Positions 1 through 5,777 of a DNA stretch of 9,588 nucleotides are shown here, in pieces. The stretch is from VRUB01 sp046758085 (GTDB lineage Bacteria > Pseudomonadota > Gammaproteobacteria > Acidiferrobacterales > SPGG2): assembly GCA_046758085.1 (NCBI GenBank), contig JBHHZP010000141.1:1-9588 (forward strand), in the 5' to 3' direction. The position numbers and the translations under genes are program-made. Below the pieces are notes generated by a model. It was given only the letters and a program-made list of their open reading frames with translations, searched no databases and was not told the origin of the DNA. The stretch's first letter is position 1. Every line of letters begins with the position of its first letter.

Positions 1-60
1 ACAAACTTCGTGGTGGATCTTTTCTATGCCTGGCTGGATCCACGGATCCGCTACGCTTGA
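1..60 (+). CDS. dppB: DppB-like ABC transporter permease, 3' end only
   Basis: Frame 1 is open from base 1 to a TGA at 58-60 and encodes 19 residues ending in FYAWLDPRIRYA. That tail (DLxYAxLDPRIRY) is typical of the C-terminus of DppB/OppB-type inner-membrane permeases, which form the first half of the substrate channel in peptide/nickel ABC importers. The next gene, a DppC-type permease, starts 9 bases later with its ribosome-binding site overlapping this stop, which is the usual dppB-dppC arrangement. Only the extreme C-terminus is present, so the identification rests on the tail motif plus context. Confidence 0.8.
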   Translation, partial: TNFVVDLFYAWLDPRIRYA

Positions 61-69
61 GGGAATTTG

Positions 70-972
70 ATGGCTGCCCCATCCGAACTACGGGTCGAAG
101 CGCAGATAGAAGAGTTCACGGATCGCCGTGCGTTGACGACGGTGTTGCTCGACTTGATCCGCCGCCAGCCGCTCGGGGCGTTTGGTGCGGTGATCGTGTT
201 AATGATGATCTTCATGGCGGTGTTCGCGAATTTCCTCTCGCCTTACGACCCGGAGGCAGCTTCCTGGGAATACCAACTCACAGCGCCCAATGCGCAATTT
301 CTCCTCGGCACCGATCACTTCGGCCGCGACATCCTCACCCGTATTATCTATGGCGCTAGAACTGCCCTGTTTGTCGGTTTTACCGCGTCTTTCGTCGGGG
401 CGACCCTGGGCCTGATTCTGGGGGTGGCGAGCGCTTACTTCGGCGGACGCTTCGACATCATCGTTCAGCGGTTGGTGGATGTGGTGCTGGCTTTTCCGCT
501 GATCATCCTGGCCCTCGTCGTCGTCGCCGCCTTCGGCACCGCTATCCAGTATGTGGTTATCGCTATCACGATTCCTTTCGTACCGCAGTGTGCCCGCGTC
601 GTGAGGTCGAATGCGCTGGCGATCCGCGAGATTCCCTACGTGGATGCGGCCCGGGCGCTGGGTTTTAGCCACACCCGCATTATCCTGCGTCACATGGTGC
701 CCAACGTAATGGCGCCGTATCTCATCATGATTACGGCGTTTATGGGTCAGGCGATCCTATTAGAGGCCTCGTTGTCATTTCTTGGCCTGGGTGTGCAGGA
801 GCCAATACCGGCTTGGGGTCTCATGCTCCAGGGTGGCGCCGAGGAATTCGCCGAGAGTGCGCCTTGGATACCGATATTTCCGGGGCTTGCGATTACCCTG
901 GCTGTATTCGGGTTTAATCTGTTCGGTGATGCGCTTCGGGATGTCCTTGATCCCAAGCTGCGCCGCGTGTAG
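70..972 (+). CDS. dppC: DppC-like peptide/nickel ABC transporter permease
   Basis: This is a 300-residue inner-membrane permease of the binding-protein-dependent transport family (BPD_transp_1), the second channel subunit of an ABC importer for peptides, nickel or related solutes. Family marks in order: a cytoplasmic N-terminus, a first membrane segment at about 37-57, the LGTDHFGRD block at 79-87 before the permease domain, and hydrophobic segments near 98-123, 137-157, 159-171, 214-236 and 268-285. The coupling (EAA) loop, DAARALGFSHTRII, is at 192-205, and the conserved GLGVQEPIPAWG at 239-250 and GDALRDVLDPKLR at 286-298 close the protein. The ATG at 70 is preferred to the TTG at 67 because GAGGGA at 59-64 lies 5 bases upstream of it. 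The length is normal for DppC. The ATPase genes dppD/dppF that often follow are not downstream, so they must be elsewhere or upstream. The substrate is not determinable. Confidence 0.93.
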   Translation: MAAPSELRVEAQIEEFTDRRALTTVLLDLIRRQPLGAFGAVIVLMMIFMAVFANFLSPYDPEAASWEYQLTAPNAQFLLGTDHFGRDILTRIIYGARTALFVGFTASFVGATLGLILGVASAYFGGRFDIIVQRLVDVVLAFPLIILALVVVAAFGTAIQYVVIAITIPFVPQCARVVRSNALAIREIPYVDAARALGFSHTRIILRHMVPNVMAPYLIMITAFMGQAILLEASLSFLGLGVQEPIPAWGLMLQGGAEEFAESAPWIPIFPGLAITLAVFGFNLFGDALRDVLDPKLRRV

Positions 973-1074
973 GCGGTAACCGACCGAAACGATCTCGTCC
1001 ACGTTCTGCTCCCTGGGGCACTTGCCCGAATGTCACCGCGGGGCGTGTCGCCTACCGGCGATTATGTACTACCG

Positions 1075-1400
1075 GGGTTCCGCCCCCGTACGACGGGTTC
1101 CTTTCTTTGCGTGCCCAAAGAAAGGAACCGAAAGAAAGGGCACCCCGGACTCTGCGCCCCGCATATATACCCCACATGTGGGTTTCCTCGCTCGAAGCTT
1201 GCCTCAGAAGGTTCGCCCAAGGGACTTCCGTGTCCCTGGGGCGAACGCGGGGGTTCTTTCCCCCGCCACTTCGTGCTTGCGCTTCGCCTTCACTCCTCGC
1301 TTCGGCTTGAGTAAGGGGGATCAAGAAAGCATCCACGCCCCTGCGGGCCGGTCCTTCGTCTGTACTCGGGGTTCGGCTTGACCAAGGGGCCAAAAAAACA
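1075..1400. repeat. Hairpin-rich dispersed repeat element
   Basis: The 650 bases from 973 to 1623 hold no credible gene. All six frames here carry only short overlapping ORFs with Pro/Arg/Ser-rich, unstructured composition and no ribosome-binding site. Instead there is a series of inverted repeats: a 14-bp perfect one at 1096-1129, GTTCGCCC..GGGAC paired with GTCCC..GGGCGAAC at 1211-1246 (loop 6), and GCGGGGG paired with CCCCCGC at 1247-1266 (loop 6). A purine tract, AAGGGGCCAAAAAAAC, lies near the end. The motif of a CTTTCTTTG inverted repeat followed by GAAAGAAAGGGCACCCC is one I recall as a multi-copy intergenic element in gammaproteobacterial genomes. That is recall, not a search result. 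Confidence 0.6.
1096..1129. repeat. 14-bp perfect inverted repeat, loop of 6
   Basis: GGTTCCTTTCTTTG at 1096-1109 is exactly complementary to CAAAGAAAGGAACC at 1116-1129 with the 6-base loop CGTGCC. A partial third copy, GAAAGAAAGGG, follows at 1130-1140. It lies 124 bases after the dppC stop and could stop transcription or be the core of the dispersed element. No T-run follows on either strand, so a canonical intrinsic terminator is not supported. Confidence 0.85.
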
Positions 1401-1460
1401 CTAATTCAAAACACAGCCACAATTCGCCCCATCGAGGGGGAGGGAATACAGATTATAGTG

Positions 1461-1550
1461 CCCAGTCCTCAGTGTTTGGATTCCTTGCTACTTGTTACTT
1501 GCCACTTGCAACTGAAGTCCCGGATCACGACTCACGGATTACGGTTCACG
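1461..1550. repeat. Degenerate heptanucleotide tandem repeats, three families
   Basis: Three neighbouring blocks have a 7-base period but different units. The first is CCCAGTC CTCAGTG at 1461-1474. The second is CTACTTG TTACTTG CCACTTG plus a diverged CAACTGA at 1488-1515, and the third is GATCACG ACTCACG GATTACG GTTCACG at 1523-1550. In the second and third blocks the last four or five bases of each unit (ACTTG, or YACG) are almost fixed while the first two or three vary. The period is seen directly. Resemblance to short-tandem heptamer repeats of other bacterial genomes is recall. Confidence 0.75.
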
Positions 1551-1570
1551 CGTGTGCCTCTGCATTGGAC

Positions 1571-1623
1571 GTTTCTTTTCAGGGATTTCTCTGCGACCTT
1601 GGCGATCTCCGCGGTGATAGAGG
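1571..1623. repeat. Dispersed repeat abutting the lyase gene stop
   Basis: The stretch TTTCTCTGCGACCTTGGCG followed by ATCTCCGCGGTGA resembles a repeat often seen in intergenic regions of proteobacteria, which reads in reverse as an Ala/Glu/Lys-rich ORF (TAEIAKVAEK). It ends directly at the stop codon of the lyase gene at 1624-1626. It is probably non-coding. The identification is from memory and needs a genome-wide copy count. Confidence 0.45.
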
Positions 1624-2562
1624 TTAGGCAGCTTTGTTCTTGACGCGCGTTGCCCGATAGTAAGCGCTTGGCGGCAGCTTGCCAGAGAACTCCTTCACGA
1701 AGTCTGACACATCGCAAAGCCGCTCCAGGTCGATGCCGGTTTTCACACCCATTTGATTCAACATGTTGACAAGGTCATCGGTCGCGACGTTGCCGGTTGC
1801 CCCCGGCGAATACGGACACCCGCCGAGACCCGCGATCGAGGCGTCGAAAAACGCAATCCCTTGCTGCATAGCGGCCACCGTATTGGCCAGCGCCAGGCCG
1901 TAGGTGTTGTGGAAATGAGCGGCCAGCCGGTCCGGTGAGTGTTGGCGTCGCAGGGCCACGAAAAGCTCGGCGACCTGCTGCGGATTTGCGCGGCCGGTGG
2001 TGTCACAGATACAGACCTGGTTGGTGCCCATCGCCAGGAGCTCATCGGTTTGCTGGACGACTTGCTCGGGGTCGGTCACACCCTCGTAGGCACAGACGAA
2101 GGCGGCCGAGATATCGACACGCACCATCACGCCCTCGTTCTTGGCCCGTCGGAGCAGTTGCCCGGCGATTGCCATACTTTCCGAGACGCTCATGTTGAGA
2201 TTCCTCTGGTTCATGGTCTCGGTCGCACTCAAAACCAGCGCCAGGTGATTGAGGCCCGCGGCGCGCGCGCGTTCGTATCCCTTTTCGTTGGGGATCAGGG
2301 CAAAGTAGTGCACCTCGTCGCGCTGCGGCAGCCCCGCTACCACCTTGGCCGCATCGGCCATCTGCGGTACTGCCTTGGGGTGCACGAACGACGTCGCCTG
2401 GATCCACTTGACCCCGGCGTCCACCAGCCCCGTTATCAGGCGGATCTTCTTCGCCGTGGGAAGGACGTAGGGCTCGTTTTGCAGGCCATCGCGCGGGCCC
2501 ACGTCCATAATCGTCACCGCTTCGGGCCAGCACGACGTCTTAATGGTGTCGAGCTCAATCAT
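1624..2562 (-). CDS. mvaB: HMG-CoA-lyase-like enzyme (HMGL-like family)
   Basis: This is a 312-residue TIM-barrel lyase of the HMGL-like family, which cleaves 3-hydroxy-3-methylglutaryl-CoA or related acyl-CoAs to an acyl-CoA and a keto acid using a divalent metal. Visible marks: VGPRDGLQNE at 21-30 (Arg24 and Asp25 match human HMGCL Arg41/Asp42), the metal-binding histidines His216 and His218 in AAHFHNTYG, and the signature GLGGCPYSPGATGN at 245-258 with catalytic-loop Cys249 and metal ligand Asn258. The spacing between these residues is identical to the human enzyme. At the position of HMGCL Glu72 this protein has Gln55 (WIQATSFV). The ATG at 2562 is chosen because AGGAG lies 7 bases upstream (2570-2574); the upstream in-frame ATG at 2637 has no such support. 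The divergent CoA-transferase suggests a shared acyl-CoA pathway. The family is certain, but the substrate may not be HMG-CoA. Confidence 0.88.
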   Translation of the reverse strand: MIELDTIKTSCWPEAVTIMDVGPRDGLQNEPYVLPTAKKIRLITGLVDAGVKWIQATSFVHPKAVPQMADAAKVVAGLPQRDEVHYFALIPNEKGYERARAAGLNHLALVLSATETMNQRNLNMSVSESMAIAGQLLRRAKNEGVMVRVDISAAFVCAYEGVTDPEQVVQQTDELLAMGTNQVCICDTTGRANPQQVAELFVALRRQHSPDRLAAHFHNTYGLALANTVAAMQQGIAFFDASIAGLGGCPYSPGATGNVATDDLVNMLNQMGVKTGIDLERLCDVSDFVKEFSGKLPPSAYYRATRVKNKAA

Positions 2563-2673
2563 TGAATCGCTCCTCATCTCGATCCGGGCTACGTTCGAGT
2601 ACTGCAACCTATTGTGACCTAGCGTAGGCGCTGGCACAAACTTCCAGCCGAGGCCAATACGTGCCGTCGCTTT

Positions 2674-2711
2674 AACTATTCCCTCCGCCGAATGAGCGGC
2701 AGGAGGGAGTT
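2674..2711. promoter_or_regulatory. Dyad in the divergent intergenic region
   Basis: CCCTCCGCCG at 2681-2690 pairs with CGGC-A-GGAGGG at 2697-2707 around an AATGAG loop with one bulged A. The outer AACT at 2674-2677 and AGTT at 2708-2711 extend the symmetry. It sits between the divergent lyase and CoA-transferase genes and just upstream of the promoter-like site, overlapping its -35 by one base. It could be an operator for a regulator of both units or a structured leader of the lyase transcript. No T-run follows, so it is not a typical terminator. Confidence 0.5.
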
Positions 2712-2739
2712 TGGGTAAAGTGCCCGGTGACTCTACAAT
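2711..2739 (+). promoter_or_regulatory. Possible sigma-70 promoter of the CoA-transferase operon
   Basis: TTGGGT at 2711-2716 and TACAAT at 2734-2739 are separated by 17 bases. The -10 matches five of six consensus bases, but the -35 only three. Transcription would start near 2746, giving a leader of about 40 bases before the ATG at 2785. Prediction by eye only. Confidence 0.4.
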
Positions 2740-2784
2740 GGGCGTGGCCGATGGGGCTTATCGTTACACGGTGGCTTACAGAAT

Positions 2785-3999
2785 ATGATGGAGAAAAACA
2801 TACCATCGCGACCACTCGATAACGTGCGGGTATTGGAGCTAGGCCAGCTTATTGCAGGGCCCTTTGCCGGGAATATCCTCGCCTATTTCGGGGCCGAGGT
2901 GATCAAGATCGAACCGGCGGGCAAAGGCGATCCGCTGCGCCAATGGCGTGTGCTCGATGAGAGCGGGACCTCGTGGTGGTGGCGCAGCCTCGGGCGTAAC
3001 AAGAAATGTATCACGCTTAATCTGCGCGAGGATGAGGGCCGCAAGCTGGCAAGACGGCTGGCCGACAGCGCCGACATTCTCATAGAAAACTTCCGGCCAG
3101 GAACCATGGAGAGGTGGGGATTAGGGCCAGAGGACCTCAAGAGCACCAACCCCGGTCTGATCTATGCCCGCATCTCCGGTTACGGCCAGACCGGGCCCTA
3201 CGCCTCCCGTCCCGGGTTTGCCTCGGTGTGTGAGGGCATTGGCGGATTCCGCTATATCAACGGATTTCCCGGCGAGCCCCCCGTACGGCCGAATCTGAGC
3301 ATGGGGGATACGCTTGCAGGCCTGCACACCGCGCTTGGCATCCTCTTGGCGTATATCCAACGCGATCGCACGCCGCAGGGGCGGGGGCAGGTCGTGGATG
3401 TGGCCATTTACGAGGCCGTGTTTAACATACTGGAGGCGGTCGTGCCGGAGTACGACGGTGCCGGTGTGGTCCGCGGGCCCTCGGGCTCCACGCTCACGGG
3501 CATCGTACCAACCAACACCTATCTCTGCCGCGACGGCAAGTATGTGGTGATTGGCGGCAACGCCGATTCCATCTTTAAACGTCTGATGAACGCCGCGGGG
3601 CGGCCCGACATGGCGGAAGACCCACGTTTTTCGGATAACACGGGACGGGTCACGCATGAAAAGGAGATCGACGACGCGATCACGGCTTGGACCAAGACAC
3701 TGGATTCGGGCGCGGTGCTGGAGGAGCTGGCGGAGGCCGCGGTACCGTCCGGGCCTATCTATGGTGTCGAGGACATGATGCGCGACTCGCACTTTAAGGC
3801 CCGCGGCCTGTTCGAGCAGGTCGAGGTGAACGGTAAGCCGCTCAAAATACCTGCGATCGTACCGCGACTCGCCGAAACGCCGGGCGGCACGGACTGGCCT
3901 GGGCCGGAAGTGGGCGCCCACAACAATGAAGTCTTGGGGGGCATATTGGGTCTGTCGGATGACGACATCGATGATTTACGCAGCAGGGGGATTGTCTAG
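2785..3999 (+). CDS. Class III CoA-transferase (CaiB/BaiF family)
   Basis: This 404-residue cytoplasmic enzyme of the CaiB/BaiF family moves CoA from a donor such as succinyl-CoA to a carboxylic acid. The N-terminal Rossmann-like part has LDNVRVLELGQLIAGPFAG at 11-29 and AEVIKIEPAGKGDPLR at 37-52. IENFRPGTMERWGL at 100-113 and ISGYGQTGPY at 130-139 follow. The block NLSMGDTLAG at 170-179 carries Asp175, the expected catalytic aspartate that forms the acyl-anhydride in formyl-CoA transferase. The length is normal for the family. Two ATG codons in tandem (2785 and 2788) are possible starts, and neither has a clear Shine-Dalgarno sequence. The reductase gene follows 66 bases downstream on the same strand, and an HMG-CoA-lyase-like gene is divergent, so the likely job is activating a short organic acid for that pathway. 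The substrate is unknown; candidates include dicarboxylates and branched hydroxy acids. Confidence 0.92.
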   Translation: MMEKNIPSRPLDNVRVLELGQLIAGPFAGNILAYFGAEVIKIEPAGKGDPLRQWRVLDESGTSWWWRSLGRNKKCITLNLREDEGRKLARRLADSADILIENFRPGTMERWGLGPEDLKSTNPGLIYARISGYGQTGPYASRPGFASVCEGIGGFRYINGFPGEPPVRPNLSMGDTLAGLHTALGILLAYIQRDRTPQGRGQVVDVAIYEAVFNILEAVVPEYDGAGVVRGPSGSTLTGIVPTNTYLCRDGKYVVIGGNADSIFKRLMNAAGRPDMAEDPRFSDNTGRVTHEKEIDDAITAWTKTLDSGAVLEELAEAAVPSGPIYGVEDMMRDSHFKARGLFEQVEVNGKPLKIPAIVPRLAETPGGTDWPGPEVGAHNNEVLGGILGLSDDDIDDLRSRGIV

Positions 4000-4065
4000 T
4001 GAACCGCACGGCCGGCCGCTGTTCTGCCTTGTGCTAGTCACGGCTGCTGTTCAGAGGAGACAGTG

Positions 4066-4932
4066 ATGTCTGACCTCCCGATTGGCTTTATCGGTCTGGG
4101 TAACATGGGTCGCCCGATGGCGGCCAATCTTGCCGAAGGGGGCTACCTGCTCCTCGTCTACGATGCTGCCGGCACCGCGGCACGCGCGCCGTTGGGTGCG
4201 GCTGCGGCGACGTCTGTCGCGGAGGTTGCGGCGGGTGCGGAGACCGTATTTCTCAGTTTGCCGGATGGGGCGGCGAGCGCGAGCGTGGCTGCCGATATTG
4301 CGGTAACCGGACGGCGCCGCACACGTTGTGTGGTCGATACGTCCACCATTGGCGTGCAAGCGGCACGCGACCTGTATAAGCGCCTTGAGACGGCCGGCAT
4401 CGAGTACATCGACGCACCGGTCTCGGGCGGTGTCGCCGGCGCCGTCGCCGGGACTATTGCCACCATGTTTGCGGGTTGCGCGGAAAGCTACGAACGTCTC
4501 ATTCCGGTGATTTCCGCCATGTCCAAGAACCCGTTCCACGTAGGTACGCAGGCGGGCCAGGGCCAGGCGATGAAGCTCGCCAATAATTTTCTCTCCGGCG
4601 TCGCGATGGCCGCGACCAGCGAGGCCATCTGCTTCGGTCTGTCTCAGGGCCTCGACATGAAGACCATGCTCGAGGTGATCAATGTCTCCACCGGCCGCAA
4701 TACCGCCACCACCGATAAGTTCCCAAACCGTATTCTGACCGAGACCTACGATGCCGGTTTCTTCAATACGCTGTTTATGAAGGACCTGAGCCTGTACCTC
4801 GAGAGCGTCCGTGGCGCCGACACGCCGGATGCAATCGGCGCAATGTGTGTGGCGATATGGAGGAACTTCGTGAATGCACATCCCGGCGCTGATTTCACCG
4901 AGATCTACCGCTTCATCCGCGACCGGCAGTAG
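4066..4932 (+). CDS. 3-hydroxyisobutyrate dehydrogenase family NAD(P)-dependent reductase
   Basis: A 288-residue beta-hydroxyacid dehydrogenase of the 3-hydroxyisobutyrate / tartronate-semialdehyde reductase / glyoxylate reductase group. The N-terminal Rossmann fold shows IGFIGLGNMGRPMAANL at 6-22 (GxGxxG dinucleotide loop). Asp33 at the end of the second strand favours NAD over NADP, although this is only an indication. The substrate-binding DAPVSGG is at 116-122. Catalytic Lys170 lies in GQAMKLANN at 166-174, followed by the all-helical C-terminal domain with FMKDLSLYLE at 237-246. The ATG at 4066 is preferred over the GTG at 4063 because AGAGGAGA at 4053-4060 is 5 bases upstream of it. It probably forms an operon with the CoA-transferase. 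It would interconvert a 2- or 3-hydroxy acid and its semialdehyde or keto form; the exact substrate is not readable. Confidence 0.92.
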   Translation: MSDLPIGFIGLGNMGRPMAANLAEGGYLLLVYDAAGTAARAPLGAAAATSVAEVAAGAETVFLSLPDGAASASVAADIAVTGRRRTRCVVDTSTIGVQAARDLYKRLETAGIEYIDAPVSGGVAGAVAGTIATMFAGCAESYERLIPVISAMSKNPFHVGTQAGQGQAMKLANNFLSGVAMAATSEAICFGLSQGLDMKTMLEVINVSTGRNTATTDKFPNRILTETYDAGFFNTLFMKDLSLYLESVRGADTPDAIGAMCVAIWRNFVNAHPGADFTEIYRFIRDRQ

Positions 4933-5010
4933 ATCAGCGGATGAAAAGTGAAAAATAAATATACCCGGGATATGCGCACCCGGGGACGCCACTCCTAGGC
5001 TGAGCACCGC

Positions 5011-5039
5011 GAGGGACACTGCTTGCGCCTCCGTCCCTC
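5011..5039. other. Hairpin in the convergent intergenic region
   Basis: GAGGGAC at 5011-5017 is complementary to GTCCCTC at 5033-5039 with a 15-base loop. Two copies of the palindrome CCCGGG also occur close by, around 4966-4983. The stretch 4933-5113 separates the end of the reductase operon from the end of the convergent small basic gene. The hairpin may limit read-through, but it has no T-run and I cannot call it an intrinsic terminator. Confidence 0.3.
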
Positions 5040-5113
5040 ACGTGCCCAGAAGCGCGGATTTGCCAAAGCGCTCCGCGGGAAAAGCGGTATCCACCGAGCG
5101 TCCTGGCTAGCGC

Positions 5114-5329
5114 TTACTTCTTCTTCTTGGCCTTCTTTGTGGCCTTTGCTGCCCTGGCCTTCATCTGTTTGATTTGCCTTGCGGCCTTGGCCTTGATCCG
5201 CTTGGCCTCTCGCATTGCCTTGGCCTTGATGCGTCTGGCCTCTTTCGTCGCTCTGACCGTGGCCTTCTTCAGAATTGCCTCGGCCTTTATCTGCGCCGGT
5301 GACCTTGCAGCTTTCCTCTTCTTTGCCAT
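5114..5329 (-). CDS. Small Lys/Ala-rich histone-H1-like protein
   Basis: A 71-residue, extremely basic protein: by hand count 21 Lys, 9 Arg and 20 Ala against only 3 Glu. After a short head (MAKKRKAARSPAQIK) it consists of 11-residue repeats, ARRIKAKAMRE (31-41), AKRIKAKAARQ (42-52) and IKQMKARAAKA (53-63), and ends in a polylysine tail. Such composition is like the C-terminal domains of H1-like or AlgP-type bacterial proteins that bind DNA non-specifically, probably as one long helix with lysines all round. No named family is certain. Translation is well supported: AAGGAG lies 6 bases upstream of the ATG. Only 36 bases separate its start from an intrinsic terminator, so its own promoter has little room. 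It may depend on read-through from the leader at about 5560. A nucleoid or RNA-binding role is inferred from composition alone. Confidence 0.72.
   Translation of the reverse strand: MAKKRKAARSPAQIKAEAILKKATVRATKEARRIKAKAMREAKRIKAKAARQIKQMKARAAKATKKAKKKK
5151..5249 (-). repeat. Three tandem 33-bp coding repeats
   Basis: Units at 5151-5183, 5184-5216 and 5217-5249 encode the 11-residue repeats of the basic protein. The second and third agree at 26 of 33 positions by hand count and share GCCTTGGCCTTGAT at their starts; the first is more diverged. The pattern suggests growth of the gene by in-frame duplication. Confidence 0.75.
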
Positions 5330-5365
5330 TACATACTCCTTCGGGTTGTGGTTAGAGGCTTAATA

Positions 5366-5389
5366 ACAAAAAGGGGCGATTAGCCCCCC
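5366..5389 (-). terminator. Intrinsic terminator (proximal to the basic-protein gene)
   Basis: On the minus strand GGGGC, a 5-base loop and GCCCC are followed directly by TTTTTGTTATT. It lies 36 bases upstream of the basic-protein start codon, so it would end transcripts coming from the right before they reach that gene. Confidence 0.65.
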
Positions 5390-5407
5390 AGGTACTGCTT
5401 TCTTGCA

Positions 5408-5434
5408 ATAAAAAAGACAGTCGTTGACTGTCTT
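5408..5434 (-). terminator. Strong intrinsic terminator
   Basis: AAGACAGTC (5414-5422) and GACTGTCTT (5426-5434) are perfect 9-bp complements around a 3-base loop. On the minus strand the hairpin runs straight into a T-run (TTTTTTATTGC). This is the best terminator in the window and the second in a tandem set in the same direction. Confidence 0.8.
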
Positions 5435-5456
5435 CTCGTGCGCTCGGGCGAATTAG

Positions 5457-5485
5457 AAAAAAAATAATGAGGGAAACGAACTCCC
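5457..5485 (-). terminator. Weaker terminator-like hairpin
   Basis: On the minus strand GGGAG, a short TTCG-containing loop and TTCCC form a hairpin of about 5 bp at 5471-5485. TCATTA and then eight T follow. The short stem and the gap before the T-run make it weaker than the two downstream structures. Confidence 0.4.
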
Positions 5486-5566
5486 GCGGCCGTTTTCCCG
5501 GCGGCCACCTCGTTGATTCTACTGCGCGCTTTCCGCTAGCAAACACCTTAGTCGAGTCGAAAACTA

Positions 5567-5594
5567 TGTATAAACTGCATCGGCAAGATGTTAA
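5567..5594 (-). promoter_or_regulatory. Possible sigma-70 promoter of the leader/small RNA
   Basis: On the minus strand TTAACA (5594-5589) and TATACA (5572-5567) are separated by 16 bases. The -35 matches five of six consensus bases and the -10 four of six. It lies in AT-rich DNA upstream of the terminator cluster. Confidence 0.45.
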
Positions 5595-5729
5595 CTAGGA
5601 AATGTAGTCGACATCGCTAAGAATTGCAAATATTTTTTGGATTGTTTGTTCGAAAACACGAAGTTGGGAACAAACCAAAATACATCAATTGCACTATGTT
5701 TTGCGCTATTTGCGAACGCTAATGACTGG

Positions 5730-5755
5730 AAAAAACTTTCGGGCGCAGAAAGTTT
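5730..5755 (-). terminator. Intrinsic terminator of the ddaH-methyltransferase unit
   Basis: On the minus strand AAACTTTC, a 7-base loop (TGCGCCC) and GAAAGTTT form an 8-bp stem whose end merges into a run of T (TTTTTTCC). It begins 22 bases after the methyltransferase stop codon. The following stretch 5595-5729 is AT-rich (about one third GC in the 60 bases from 5641) and holds nothing else I can identify. Confidence 0.65.
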
Positions 5756-5777
5756 GACTACGTTGACATCGTGAATG

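Larger units (their letters stand above)
5405..5560 (-). ncRNA. Candidate small RNA or attenuated leader
   Basis: A promoter-like pair at 5594-5567 would start a minus-strand transcript near 5560 that runs about 100-150 bases to the terminators at 5457-5485 and 5408-5434. No ORF with a ribosome-binding site lies inside; a 64-codon frame crosses all three terminators and reaches the next gene, so it is not credible. The transcript would also contain GGCCG paired with CGGCC at about 5488-5506. Two readings fit: a stand-alone small RNA, or the leader of the basic-protein gene in which termination is conditional. I do not recognise it as 6S RNA, tmRNA, SRP RNA or a named riboswitch. Confidence 0.35.

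Noticed and set aside
1022..1393. Several overlapping ORFs of 67-119 codons in the repeat element
   Set aside because: They overlap in different frames and strands, have no ribosome-binding sites, and their translations are Pro/Arg/Ser-rich products of the hairpin repeats.
1939..2565. Plus-strand ORF of 208 codons over the lyase gene
   Set aside because: Antisense shadow; the lyase signature on the minus strand explains the conservation.
3121..3921. Minus-strand ORF of 266 codons over the CoA-transferase gene
   Set aside because: Antisense shadow of a motif-complete CaiB/BaiF gene; the translated protein has no known motif.
4051..5019. Minus-strand ORF of 322 codons over the reductase gene
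   Set aside because: It lies opposite a gene with complete family motifs and a good ribosome-binding site. Its own translation is His/Arg/Gly-rich without any recognisable domain. Long antisense frames are common in GC-rich genes.
5352..5546. Minus-strand ORF of 64 codons
   Set aside because: It runs through three terminator-like structures and has no ribosome-binding site; the region fits a small RNA or leader better.
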